Part shown: positions 46,556 through 57,000 of the stretch, piece by piece
Numbering within the stretch: the first letter of the stretch is position 1
How the letters are laid out: each line of letters opens with the position of its first letter
Source: Granulosicoccus sp963833195
GTDB taxonomy: Bacteria; Pseudomonadota; Gammaproteobacteria; Granulosicoccales; Granulosicoccaceae
Reading direction: 5' to 3'
NCBI GenBank assembly: GCA_963833195.1
Contig: CAWHXF010000027.1
Coordinates: 3,286,001-3,350,000, forward strand
DNA length: 64,000 nucleotides
The notes under the pieces: model-generated
Database searches by the model: none
What the model was told of the DNA's origin: nothing
The model's input: only the letters and a program-made list of their open reading frames with translations
Position numbers and translations under genes: made by a program

Positions 46556-47236
46556 ATGCGCCTGCTGCTCGTCGAGGACAACGACGATCTCGCCGACGCG
46601 CTCGTCGAGCGGCTGCGCGCCGAAGGGCACGCGGTGGACCGCGAGCGCGACGGGCTCGCCGCCGAGGCCGCGCTCGCAGGCGACGCGGGCTTCGACGTCG
46701 TGCTGCTGGACATCGAGCTGCCGGGTCAGGACGGCTACGCGGTGCTGCGCTCGCTGCGCCGTGCGGGCGACACGACGCCGGTCATGATGCTGACCGCCCG
46801 CTCGCAGGTGGACGACCGCATCGACGGGCTCGACTCCGGCGCCGACGACTACCTCGTCAAGCCGATCGATTTCCGCGAGCTCGCCGCGCGCTGTCGGGTG
46901 CTGGTGCGCCGGCGCGGGGGACGCGCGAGCAACGCGTTCGTCGCCGGCCGGCTCTCGTTCGACCGCGGCGCGCGCCGGGCGACGCTCGACGGGGTGGACC
47001 TGGAGCTGCGCCACCGCGAGTTGCAGCTGCTCGAGGTGTTCGTCGCGAACCTCGGTCGCGTCATCACCAAGGAGGAAGTGAGCGACCGGATCTACACGTT
47101 CGACGAGGCGCCCAGCCTGAACGCGGTCGAGCAGCTCGTGACGCGGCTGCGCCGGCGTATCGAGGGCTCGACGCTCAGCGTGCGCACGCTGCGCGGGCTC
47201 GGCTACCTCGCGCGCGTTTCCGATGACGATATCTGA
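46556..47236 (+). CDS. tctD: OmpR-family response regulator, TctD-like
   Basis: The 226-residue protein has a receiver domain with acidic pocket Glu7-Asp8, phosphoacceptor Asp52 (LLDIELPG), Thr80 and Lys102 (YLVKPID). The C-terminal winged helix is of OmpR/PhoB type (LELRHRELQLLEVFVANLGRVITKEEVSDRIY ... LRGLGYLA). It probably activates tctCBA when phosphorylated by the overlapping kinase gene (14-bp overlap). The four 11-bp repeats upstream are the expected binding site. The position divergent from tctC is typical of TctD. Confidence 0.92.
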   Translation: MRLLLVEDNDDLADALVERLRAEGHAVDRERDGLAAEAALAGDAGFDVVLLDIELPGQDGYAVLRSLRRAGDTTPVMMLTARSQVDDRIDGLDSGADDYLVKPIDFRELAARCRVLVRRRGGRASNAFVAGRLSFDRGARRATLDGVDLELRHRELQLLEVFVANLGRVITKEEVSDRIYTFDEAPSLNAVEQLVTRLRRRIEGSTLSVRTLRGLGYLARVSDDDI

Positions 47237-49790
47237 GTCCGCGGCCATGCCCGCAGCCATGCCCCCGGCGGCGGCCGCCGAGCAGCCGCGCTCGTCGCTG
47301 CGCCGACGCCTGCTGTCGCGCGTGGGCGCCGCGTTCGCGGTGCTCGTGCTCGCGATGTCGGCACTGCTGTGGCAGATCGCGCGGCGCGGGGCGGATCAGA
47401 CCTACGACCTCCTGCTGTCGGGTTCGGCGCTCGCGATGCTCGAGCGCGTGTCGGACTCGGCCGACGGGCCGACCGTGGACGTGCCCTACTCCGCGCTCGA
47501 CATCCTCGCGCTCGCGCGCGACGAGCGCATCGCCTACCGCGTGTTCACCGCCGACGGCACGACGCTGACGGGCGAAACGAACCTGCCTCTACCGGAGGGC
47601 TGGACGCCGGCGCGCGAGCGCCGTTTCTTCGACGCGTCGTTTCGCGGCGCGCTGATGCGCTTCACGCTGCAGGGGCGAGAACTCGGCACTGACGGCGGGC
47701 GGGCGCTCGTGCTCGTGCAGATCGGGCAGACGCGCGACGCGCGCGACGCTCAACAAGTCTTCCTGTTCGCGACGGGCGCCGCCGGGCTCGCCGCCGTCGC
47801 CCTCATGGGACTGCTGTTCGTGTGGTTCGCGATCAACCGGGCGCTGCAGCCGCTGGCCTCGATAGAATCGGACCTGCGCCGCCGCGACCCGACCGACCTC
47901 TCGCCGTTCACGGCCGAGCCGCCGCGCGAGGTGGAGCGCCTGATCGGCGCGATCAACGCGTTCGTCGCGCGCCTCAGGACGAACCGCGGGCACACCGAAG
48001 GCTTCATCGCCGACGTCGCCCACCAGACGCGAACGTCGCTGTCGGCGCTCGACGGGCAGCTCGGGCTCGCCGTCGACGCGGGCTCGGCCGACGAGATGCG
48101 CCGACGCCTCGCACGCGCCGCCGACCAGGCCCGCCGCACGGTGCGGCTGACCGACCAGCTGCTCGCGCACGCGATGGTCATCCACCGCGGCGACGGCGGC
48201 AGCAGGGTGGCGGTGCGCCCGGCGGCACTCGTACGCGAGCTGCTCGGGGAGATGCTGCGCGACAGCGCCCTGCACGAGCTCGCGATCGGCTTCGACGCCG
48301 AGGGCGTGGACGACGCCAGGCTCGCGGGCGATCCGGTGTCGCTGCGCGAGGCGCTCCGGAACCTCGTCGACAACGCCGTGCGGCACGGTGGCGCGACGGG
48401 TGTGGTCGACGTGAGCGTGCGCGCCGATCCGTCGGGTCGCATCGCGATCAGCGTCGCCGACGCAGGTCCCGGCATTCCCGTGGAGCGCCGGCGCGAGGTG
48501 CTCGATCGGTTCGTATCGCTCGACGCACGCACGGCCGGCTCCGGGCTCGGGCTCGCCATCGTGGCGGCCGTGGCGGCGAGCCACGGGGCGACGCTCGAGC
48601 TCGGCGACTCGCCGCTAGGCGGGCTGCGCGTGACGCTTTCGTTTCCGCGCCTGGCCGGGGACGGCGCGGACGGCGCGGCCCCTGCACCACGGCCCGGTGG
48701 GCGTCGCCGCGTCGTCGGCGCCGCGACGCCCGCGCTGCTCCTCGCGACGCTCTGCGCCGGGGCGCTCGCCCCCGGCAGCGAGGCGGTCGCCGAGTCGCTC
48801 GTCGTGTGGAGCGCCACCGACACCGAGGCCGTCGCGGCCGTGATCGAGCGCTTCGAGGAGCGCGTGCCGGGCGTGACGGTCGACTACCGCGAGTTCCAGA
48901 CCGTCGAGCTGCACGCACGCACGCTCGAGGCGGCCGTGTCCGGCACGTCTCTGCCGGACGTCGTCGTCAGCTCGGCGATGGATCTGCAGGTCGACCTCGT
49001 GAACCGAGGCCTGGCGCGCGCGTTCGAGCCGGCCGGCACCGTCGAGGTCCCGGACTGGGCGCGCTGGCGCGGCGAGCTGCGCGGCTTCACGCGCGAGCCG
49101 GCCGCGATCGTCTACCACCGCGAAGCCTGGAGCGAGCGGACGCTGCCGGCCACGCACCTGGGGCTGGCCGACGCGATTCGCGACGGCGGCGCGTTCCTGG
49201 ACGCGCGCATCGGCACCTACGACGTGCGCGCCTCGGGCATCGGCTACCTGTTCGCGACGCAGGACGCGACCCAGGGCCAGCAGTACCAGCGCCTGACCGA
49301 GAGCCTCGGCCGGTCGGGCGCGCGCGTCTACTGCTGCACCTCGGCCATGATCGAGGCGGTCGCCTCGGGCGAGCTCGTGATGGCTGTCAACGTCATCGGC
49401 TCCTACGCGCTCGCTGCCGCGGCGGCCGACCCCCGCATCGGCGTGCACTTCTTCGACGACTACAACCTCGTCATGAGCCGCACCGCGTTCGTGCCCTCGG
49501 GGGCTGCGCACCCGGAGCTCGGCGAGCGCTTCGTCGGCTTCCTGCTGTCGATGGAAGGCCAGCGCGCGATCGCCGAGCGCTCGGCGCTGCTGCCGATCGG
49601 CGACGTGCCGCTGCCGTCGGACACCGCAGGATCGATCGCCGCGCTCGCCGAGGCCGACTTCCTGCCGATCCGGCTCGGACCGGGACTGCTGACCTGGCTC
49701 GACCGGCTCAAGCGCGCCCGCTTCGTCGAGGCGTGGGAGGCGTCGATGCTGCCGGACGGGACCGTGTCGGAAGCGGAACCCGAGCGATGA
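47223..49790 (+). CDS. Histidine kinase (TctE-like) fused to a periplasmic solute-binding domain
   Basis: This is a single 855-residue frame. TM1 is ~35-50, a periplasmic sensor region spans 51-180, and TM2 is ~181-203 followed by a linker. The DHp helix has the phosphoacceptor His267 in VAHQTRTSL (TctE-type AHQxRT). The ATPase domain has NLVDNAVRHG (Asn384), DAGPGIP and GSGLGLAI. A third hydrophobic segment at 498-517 resembles an internal signal (LLLATLCAGALA ... AVAES). From 525 to the end comes a family 1 solute-binding protein (LVVWSATDTEAVAAVIERFE). With three segments, the binding domain would lie outside the membrane. The sensor thus carries its own ligand-binding module. The stop leaves 80 bp to the convergent TauE gene. 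Confidence 0.88.
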   Translation: MTISESAAMPAAMPPAAAAEQPRSSLRRRLLSRVGAAFAVLVLAMSALLWQIARRGADQTYDLLLSGSALAMLERVSDSADGPTVDVPYSALDILALARDERIAYRVFTADGTTLTGETNLPLPEGWTPARERRFFDASFRGALMRFTLQGRELGTDGGRALVLVQIGQTRDARDAQQVFLFATGAAGLAAVALMGLLFVWFAINRALQPLASIESDLRRRDPTDLSPFTAEPPREVERLIGAINAFVARLRTNRGHTEGFIADVAHQTRTSLSALDGQLGLAVDAGSADEMRRRLARAADQARRTVRLTDQLLAHAMVIHRGDGGSRVAVRPAALVRELLGEMLRDSALHELAIGFDAEGVDDARLAGDPVSLREALRNLVDNAVRHGGATGVVDVSVRADPSGRIAISVADAGPGIPVERRREVLDRFVSLDARTAGSGLGLAIVAAVAASHGATLELGDSPLGGLRVTLSFPRLAGDGADGAAPAPRPGGRRRVVGAATPALLLATLCAGALAPGSEAVAESLVVWSATDTEAVAAVIERFEERVPGVTVDYREFQTVELHARTLEAAVSGTSLPDVVVSSAMDLQVDLVNRGLARAFEPAGTVEVPDWARWRGELRGFTREPAAIVYHREAWSERTLPATHLGLADAIRDGGAFLDARIGTYDVRASGIGYLFATQDATQGQQYQRLTESLGRSGARVYCCTSAMIEAVASGELVMAVNVIGSYALAAAAADPRIGVHFFDDYNLVMSRTAFVPSGAAHPELGERFVGFLLSMEGQRAIAERSALLPIGDVPLPSDTAGSIAALAEADFLPIRLGPGLLTWLDRLKRARFVEAWEASMLPDGTVSEAEPER

Positions 49791-49870
49791 TGCCGACATC
49801 GAGCGCGGCGTGACGACGCTGGGCGGGCGGCGGCTCGGACTCGGTACACGGTCGCCGAGCTCGTCGACCG

Positions 49871-50633
49871 TCATGCGAAGGAGAACAGCCCGTCCGCCCC
49901 CAACCGCAGCGCCAGCACGGTCATGATGAGCCGAAAGCCTTGGCGGAACAGCGCTTCGGGCACCCGGCCGAGCAGCGCACGGCCGTGCAGGCTGCCGCCC
50001 GCGCCCGCGACCAGCATCGCCACCACCTGCGCGAGCCAGTCGGCCAGCGAGAAGCCGAGCAGCACGAACGCGGCGAGCTTCATCAGGTGCTGCAGCGTCA
50101 TGCACGCGCCGTGCGTCGGCCACGGTGCCGGCCTTGCCGTAACGATCCGGCGACAGGAAGGCCGCCAGCACCGGCCCGGTCGCCCCGACGAACATCGTCA
50201 GGAACGAGCTCAGCACGCCGACGATCGCGAACCGCGACGGCGGCAGCGCCCGCCTCGAGGGCGCCGGCGCCCACGCGCTCCACAGCAGGAACACCGCCAG
50301 CACGAGCGACAGCCAGCGCGTCGGCAGCTCGACGACGAACAGGCTGCCGAGCGCGACGCCGACGAGGCTGCCGGGCAGGAACCACAGCAGCACCGGACGC
50401 TGCACATCGGCGCGCATCAGCCACGCCCGCGACGCGTTGGCGCCGCTCTGCAGGACCGCGTGGACCGGGATCGCCATCGTCGGCAACATGACGCTCAGCA
50501 GCACCGCCAGCAGGATCACCCCACCTCCGAGGCCGAACGTCGCGGTCACGGCCGCGGTCGCGAAGCTCGTCGCCACCAGCAGCCCTGACGCAGCGAGGCC
50601 AATGCCGTCGGGAAGCAGCCACGCGATATCCAT
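49871..50633 (-). pseudogene. TauE/SafE sulfite-exporter family permease with one +1 frame break
   Basis: Starting at ATG 50633, the first ~170 residues give a TauE/SafE N-terminal half (TATFGLGGGVILLAVLLS, PVHAVLQSGANASRAWL, VGATGPVLAAFLSPDRYGK). After GTVA, one extra base near 50124 shifts the frame. The family continues as THGACMTLQHLMKLAAFVLLG and ends DGLFSFA at 49871, about 254 residues in all. Both halves are full and conserved, so a sequencing indel is likely. The family moves sulfite or organosulfonates, and the substrate here is unknown. It is convergent with the kinase fusion and divergent from the giant protein. Confidence 0.8.
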
Positions 50634-51017
50634 GCGCGCAGCATCGCACGCGGCGGCCCGACGCCGTGTCGCCCGTCCAGAAGCGCGCCACGCGGCGACC
50701 GCACGGCGGGTCGCCACCTTCGGCCAGGCCGAGCCATGTGACGCGGGTCGGCGGGTCGGACGAAACCTCGCTGCCTCCTTTCGGGAGCGGGGTGCCTTCG
50801 TGGGTACTTGGCGCCATTGTTGCGTGTCCGGTCGGGTGTTCCTGCAGGGCCTCGCGCATGGCCACCAGGCCCGGGCCGCGCCGATGCGCCCGATGTCGGC
50901 GTCGACTCAAGGAGAAGCCCTTTCGGGACGCTAGCGGAGCTGGAGCAAGCCGAGCGCGACCGATCCCTGCGTGTCGCTCTCGCCGGTCCACCACCCGACA
51001 GGCCCGTCGATTCGTCC
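50634..51017 (+). other. 384-bp region before the giant surface protein
   Basis: No independent gene is visible. The giant protein's frame is open back to 50808, but those codons are Arg/Pro-rich and lack conserved text, so this is more likely leader sequence. Two short CCC/CTCC-TTTC-GGG/GGAG hairpins occur at ~50775-50795 and ~50917-50930. I could not match a known riboswitch. Promoter and possible regulation of the giant gene should lie here. Confidence 0.4.
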
Positions 51018-54000
51018 ATGCGATCGAAAAGAGCGCGACGGCACGCTGCCGGCCCCTACTTCAGCGTAGAGACCCTCGAGCAGCGAATCCTCTTCGCGGC
51101 CGACCTGCCCGGCATCGCCGACCTGCACGGCGGGCTTGCGGCGGTCGAGACCCGACTCTGGCACGAGCCCTCGTCTACGGGCGACGACGCTCGTCCGGCC
51201 GGGACCGAGACCGAGATCTCCGACGCACGCGAGCTCATCTTCGTCGATGCGCGCGTGGACGATCTCGACACCCTGCTCGCCGATCTGGAGGATCGCCCCG
51301 GACGGGAGTTCGAGGTGGTGCTGATCGAGGCGGGCGACGACGCCATCGCGCGTATCGGTGACGTACTCGCCGAGCGCCGCGGCATCGAGACGCTGCACCT
51401 GGTTTCCCACGGCGGCGACGGGGAGCTGCAGCTAGGACGCGATCCGGTCGACCTGACCACCCTGCTCGGCCGTGCCGAAGCGGTCAACGGCTGGGCGGCG
51501 AGCTTCGCGGCCGACGCGGACGTGCTGATCTACGGCTGCGACCTCGCCTCGAGCGATGTCGGACGCAACTTCGTCGACACGCTCGCGAACCTCACGGGCA
51601 CCGACGTCGCCGCGTCGATCGACACCACGGGGGCGAAGGCGCAAGGCGGGAACTGGGAGCTGGAGTACGCACGCGGCACGGTCCAGGGCGAGCTCGCGTT
51701 CAGCGAGCGCCTGCAGGACGACTACGCCGGCGCCTTTGCCACCTACACCGTCAGCAATCTGAACAACGGAGGCACCGGGTCGCTGCGCGCGGCCATCGCG
51801 AACGCGAACGCCTCGGGTACGGACGACGTCATCGTCTTCAACGTGGCGGGCACGATCAACCTGACCAGCGCGCTGCCCTTCGTCACCGATAGGGTGTCGA
51901 TCGACGCCACGACGGCACCGGGCCACACGAACCTGCCGGTCGTGACGCTCGACGGGAGCGGTGCGTCGAACGCGACCGGACTGGTGATCACCGCCGGAGC
52001 CAGCGGCAGCGAAGTGAAGGGACTGGCCATCGTGAACTTCGATCAGGCGGGCCTGATCGTCACCGACTCCGCCAACAACACGATCGGCGGCGTGGGACAG
52101 GGCAACATCGTCTCGGGGAACGCCTTCTCCGGCATCGTCGTGTTCGGGAGCGGCAGCACCGGAAACACGATCAGCGGCAACATCGTCGGTACGAACGCCG
52201 CCGGCGGCACGGCCTTGAGCAACGGCTACAACGGCATCGATGTCTACGGCGGCGCGAGCGGCAACACCATAGGCGGCGACGCGACGGTCGGCGGAGGGAA
52301 TCTCGTCTCGGCGAACGGCTTCTCCGGCATCGCCATCTACGGCTCGGGCACCGACGGCAACACGATAGTGGGCAACCGCATCGGCACGAACGCGGCCGGT
52401 ACGTCGGCGATCGCCAACGCCAACTTCGGAATTGCCGTGCAGAGCGTCGAAAACACGGTGATCGGCGGTGCGACGGCCGCCGATCGGAACATCGTCTCGG
52501 GCAACACGAGTCACGGCATCTACATCGAATCGGCGAACGCCAACGCCATCCTGGGAAACCACATAGGTACCACCGCCGACGGCACGAACGGTCTCGGCAA
52601 CGGCGACGCCGGCATCTACCTACAGAACACCGCGAATACCACGATTGGCGGTACGGCGTCGGCGATGGGCAACGTGATCTCCGACAACGGCAACGCGGGA
52701 GTGGCCCTGAGCGGCGTCGGCACGTTCGGGACCACGTTGAGGAACAACCTCATCGGCACGAACGCGGCCGGCACGGCGGACCTCGGCAACGGCGACGCGG
52801 GCATCGCTCTTCAGACAGGCGCGCGCGACAACATCATCGGCGGCATCGCCGCCGAAGGCAACCTGGTGTCCGGCAACGACGACATCGGCATCCTCCTGTC
52901 CGGCAGCACCGTCACCGGCAACCGCATCGAGGGCAACCAGGTCGGCACGAACCTCGCCGGCACGGCGGCCATAGGAAACGTCTTCGCGGGCGTCCGGCTC
53001 ACGTCCGGTGCGCACGCCAACTTCATCGGTGGACCGGGCGACGACCGCGGCAACCTGATATCCGGTAACGCCGAGGTCTTTTTCGGCTTCTATGGCACGG
53101 GCGTGCTGATCGACGGCGGCGGCACCGATGACAACGTCGTCTCGGGCAATGTCATCGGGCTCGCCGCCGACGGCGACACCGTGCTTCCCAACGACGAGAA
53201 CGGCGTCCTGATCCGTGCCGGAGCGGGGGGCAACCGGATCGGCGCCTACGCGGACGGCAGCGACGTGTACCGAGGCAACGTGATCTCCGGCAACAACGCG
53301 AGCGGTGTCTACATCAGCGGGACGACTGCGGCCAACGTCGTCGCCGGCAACCTGATCGGGACCGACGCGACAGGCCTGAGCGCGCGAGGGAACGGTCAGG
53401 ACCCGGGTCGCGACGGCCACGGCGTCATGATCCTCAACGGTGCCAGCGCCAGTGTCATCGGCGGTGCGACGGCCGCCGAACGCAACGTGATCTCGGGCAA
53501 CGCTGCCGAAGGCATCCATCTCAACTCGGCGGACGGCAACGCGATCCTCGGAAACTACGTTGGCACCGACGTAGACGGGATGGGCGACCTCGGCAACGGG
53601 GGCGCCGGAATACGCATCGACGACTCCGCGAACAACACCATCGGTGGAGCGGCGTCGACGCAAGGCAACGTGGTCTCCGGCAACGCCACCTACGGCCTGT
53701 TCTTCAGCAGCGCCGGCACGTTCGGCAACACGGTGATGAATAACCTGATAGGCACGAACGCGGCCGGTACCGCGGACGTGGGCAACGCCAACGCGGGCAT
53801 TGTCCTCGTCACCGGCAGCCACGACAACACCATCGGCGGGACGGCGACCGAAGGCAACCTCGTGTCCGGCAACGACAACAACGGCATCCTGCTGTCCGGC
53901 AGCACCGTCACCGGGAACCGTGTCGAGGGCAACCGCATCGGCACGAACCTGGCGGGTACATCGGCGATCGGAAACAACTACTCGGGTGTCTGGCTCGCGA

Positions 54001-57000
54001 ACGGCGCACATCACAACTTCATTGGTGGTCCGGGCAGCGACCGTGGCAATCTCATCTCGGGCAACGTCACGCTCCTCGGCACCTACGGTGCGGGCGTCGT
54101 CGTCAGCGGCCTCGGTGTGGACAACAACGTCGTAGCCGGCAACACCATCGGGCTCGCAGCGAACGGGACTACCGTCCTGTCCAACGACGGGATCGGCGTC
54201 TTCGTCCGTGCGGGGGCGGAGGCGACACGCATCGGCACCTACACCGACGGCGCCGACGTGTACGAGGGCAACGTGATTTCCGGCAACGGTGGCAGCGGCG
54301 TTCACATCGACGGCGGCGCCACGGCCGGCACCGTCGTATCCGGCAACCTGATCGGCACCGATGGGACCGGCCTGGACGCACGCGGCAACGGTCAGGACAC
54401 GGGCCGCGACGGCCACGGTGTCGTGGTGCTGAACGGCGCACGCGACAACGTCATCGGAGGCGCGACCGCCGCCGAACGCAACGTGGTCTCGGGCAACGTC
54501 GATGACGGCATCCAGATCTTCGGTGTCGGCACGGACCGGAACCGTATCCTCAACAACTACGTCGGCACGGACATCAACGGGTCGCTGCAGGTCGCGAACG
54601 GACTGTCCGGTGTCGCGGTGTTCGGCGGCGCCGCCGACACCGAGATCGGCGGCAGCCGAGCGGGAAGCGAAGGCAACCTGATCTCCGGGAACGGCACGTT
54701 CGGGATCTACGTGGCCGGCCCGGGTACCGACGACACCGTCATCCGGGGCAACGACATCGGGACGAACACCGCGGGCACGGGGCCGCTCGCGAACACCGGC
54801 GACGGCATCTACGTGCTATTCGGGGCGCAGCGCACGCTCATCGGTGGCAGCTCGGTCGACACCCGGAACGTGATCTCCGGGAACGGCGGCGACGGCATCG
54901 AGATCGACGACCTCGGCACCGATCAGACGCGCATCCTCGGGAACTACATCGGCACGCGTGTGGACGGGTCGGCCGCGATCGCCAACGCGGAACACGGCGT
55001 CAACATCTACGGGGGCCCGAAGAGTACGTACGTCGGTGGCAGCGCCGCAGGCGAAGGCAATCTCCTCTCCGGGAACGGACTCTCCGGTGTGATGATCGAC
55101 GGCGCGGGGGGTACGGAGACGAGCGGCAACTTCGTTCTAGGAAACACCATCGGCACGACGCTCGGGGGCAATGCCGAGCTCGCCAACGGAAGGCACGGCA
55201 TCTGGCTGCAGGCCGGTGCAAGGGACAACCAGATCGGTGCGGCCGGCGCAGGCAACCTTGTCTCGGCCAACCTGAATCATGGCATACGAATCGACGGCAG
55301 CGGCACGCTGAACAACCGGGTGCAAGCCAACCTCGTCGGCACGGATGCGACCGGTACGGTGGCGCTCGGCAACGAGATGCAAGGCATCATCGTCCGCAAC
55401 GGGGCGAACGCAAACCTGATCGGCGGCGACAGCGGCGCAGGGCTGGGCAATCTTGTGTCCGGGAACGGGTGGAACGGCATCGCCATCGAGGACGTCGGTA
55501 CGCTGAACAACGTCGTGCAAGGCAACCTGATCGGCACGAACGCGCTGGCCACGGCCGCGCTGCCCAACCTGCGCGACGGCGTCCTCATCTACCGTGGGGC
55601 CGTCGGCAACACGATCGGTGGTACCGCCGCGGGCGAGGCCAACCTGATCAGCGGCAACCTCCGAAGCGGCGTCCACATCAACGGTTCCGGAACTAACGGC
55701 AACACCGTGCTCGGCAACCGCATCGGGACGGATATCGCAGGCACTGCGGCCATCGCCAACACCGAGCGCGGGGTACGGGTCACGAGCGGCGCGCAGGGCA
55801 GCGTCATCGGCGACGGCGCGAGCGGGGGCGGAAACGTCATCGGCGGCAACCGGATGACCGGCATTCTTGTCGAGGGAGCCGACACCGACGGGACCGTCAT
55901 TCGCGGCAACTACGTCGGCGTCGGCGCCGATGGCGCGACGGCGCTGGGCAACGGTTCGGGCGGCGGTTCGACCGCCCAGCGAAGCGGCATCGTCATCAAC
56001 GCCGGCGCAGCCGGCACGTTCATCGGCGGCACTACGGCGAACGAGCGCAACGTCATCGCCGACAACGAGCGCGACGGCATCTACGTCGATCTGGACGGCA
56101 GCGACGGTACCGTCATCTCGGGCAACTACATCGGCCTCGGGGCGGACGGTGCGCTCGCACTCGGCAACGGCGGGAACGGCATCTCCGTCTCCTTCGGCGC
56201 CGCGGGCACGATCATCGGCCGCGACGGTGCGTCCTACGCCGGCAACGTGATCTCGGGAAACGGCGAACACGGGATATTCGTCGAGGACGCCATCACCACG
56301 GGTACAGCCATCCGCGGCAACCTCATCGGCACGAGTGCGGACGGCAAGAGCGGTCGGGGCAACGGGTGGAGCGGCGTGTATCTCGATGGTGCAAGCACTG
56401 CCATCATCGGAGGCACGGCTCCCGCCGAAAGAAACGTCGTGTCGGGGAACGGTGACTGGGGCGTCTACCTCGGCGGCACGACCGAGATCGACGTCCGGGG
56501 TAACTTCATCGGGACGGAGAGGGACGGGCTCGCCCCGATCGGCAACGGCGAGGGAGGCATTCGAGTCGCGGCCGGCGCCACGGACAGCCGCATCGACGGG
56601 AACGTGATCAGCGGCAACACGGGGAACGGGGTGGATATCTCCGGCTTGGGCACCCTCGGCAACACGCTGTCGGCCAACCGTATCGGTACCGATGTGACGG
56701 GCACCGTTGCCCTGGGCAACGTCAACGACGGCATCAACATCAGCCTCGGCGCCAGCTCGAACGTCATCGGCGGTGGCGGGAGCGGCGATGGCAACGTCGT
56801 CTCCGCCAACGGTGGCGAGGGTATCGAGATCAGGGACGCGGACAGTCACGGCAACGCGATCCTGGGCAACTTCATCGGCACCGACGCGATCGGCACACAG
56901 GACCTCGGCAACGGATCTCACGGCATCCTGCTGTTCGATGGCGCCCGGAACACGATCATCGGCGACAGCGGCACCGACGAGGGCAATCTCATCGCGGGCA

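Noticed and set aside
50740..50830. Possible GEMM (cyclic-di-GMP-I) riboswitch before the giant protein gene
   Set aside because: A GGACGaAAcC stretch and a later GCGGGGTgCC look similar to parts of the motif, but the GCAAACC strand and the pairing that defines the P1-P3 arms are not found.
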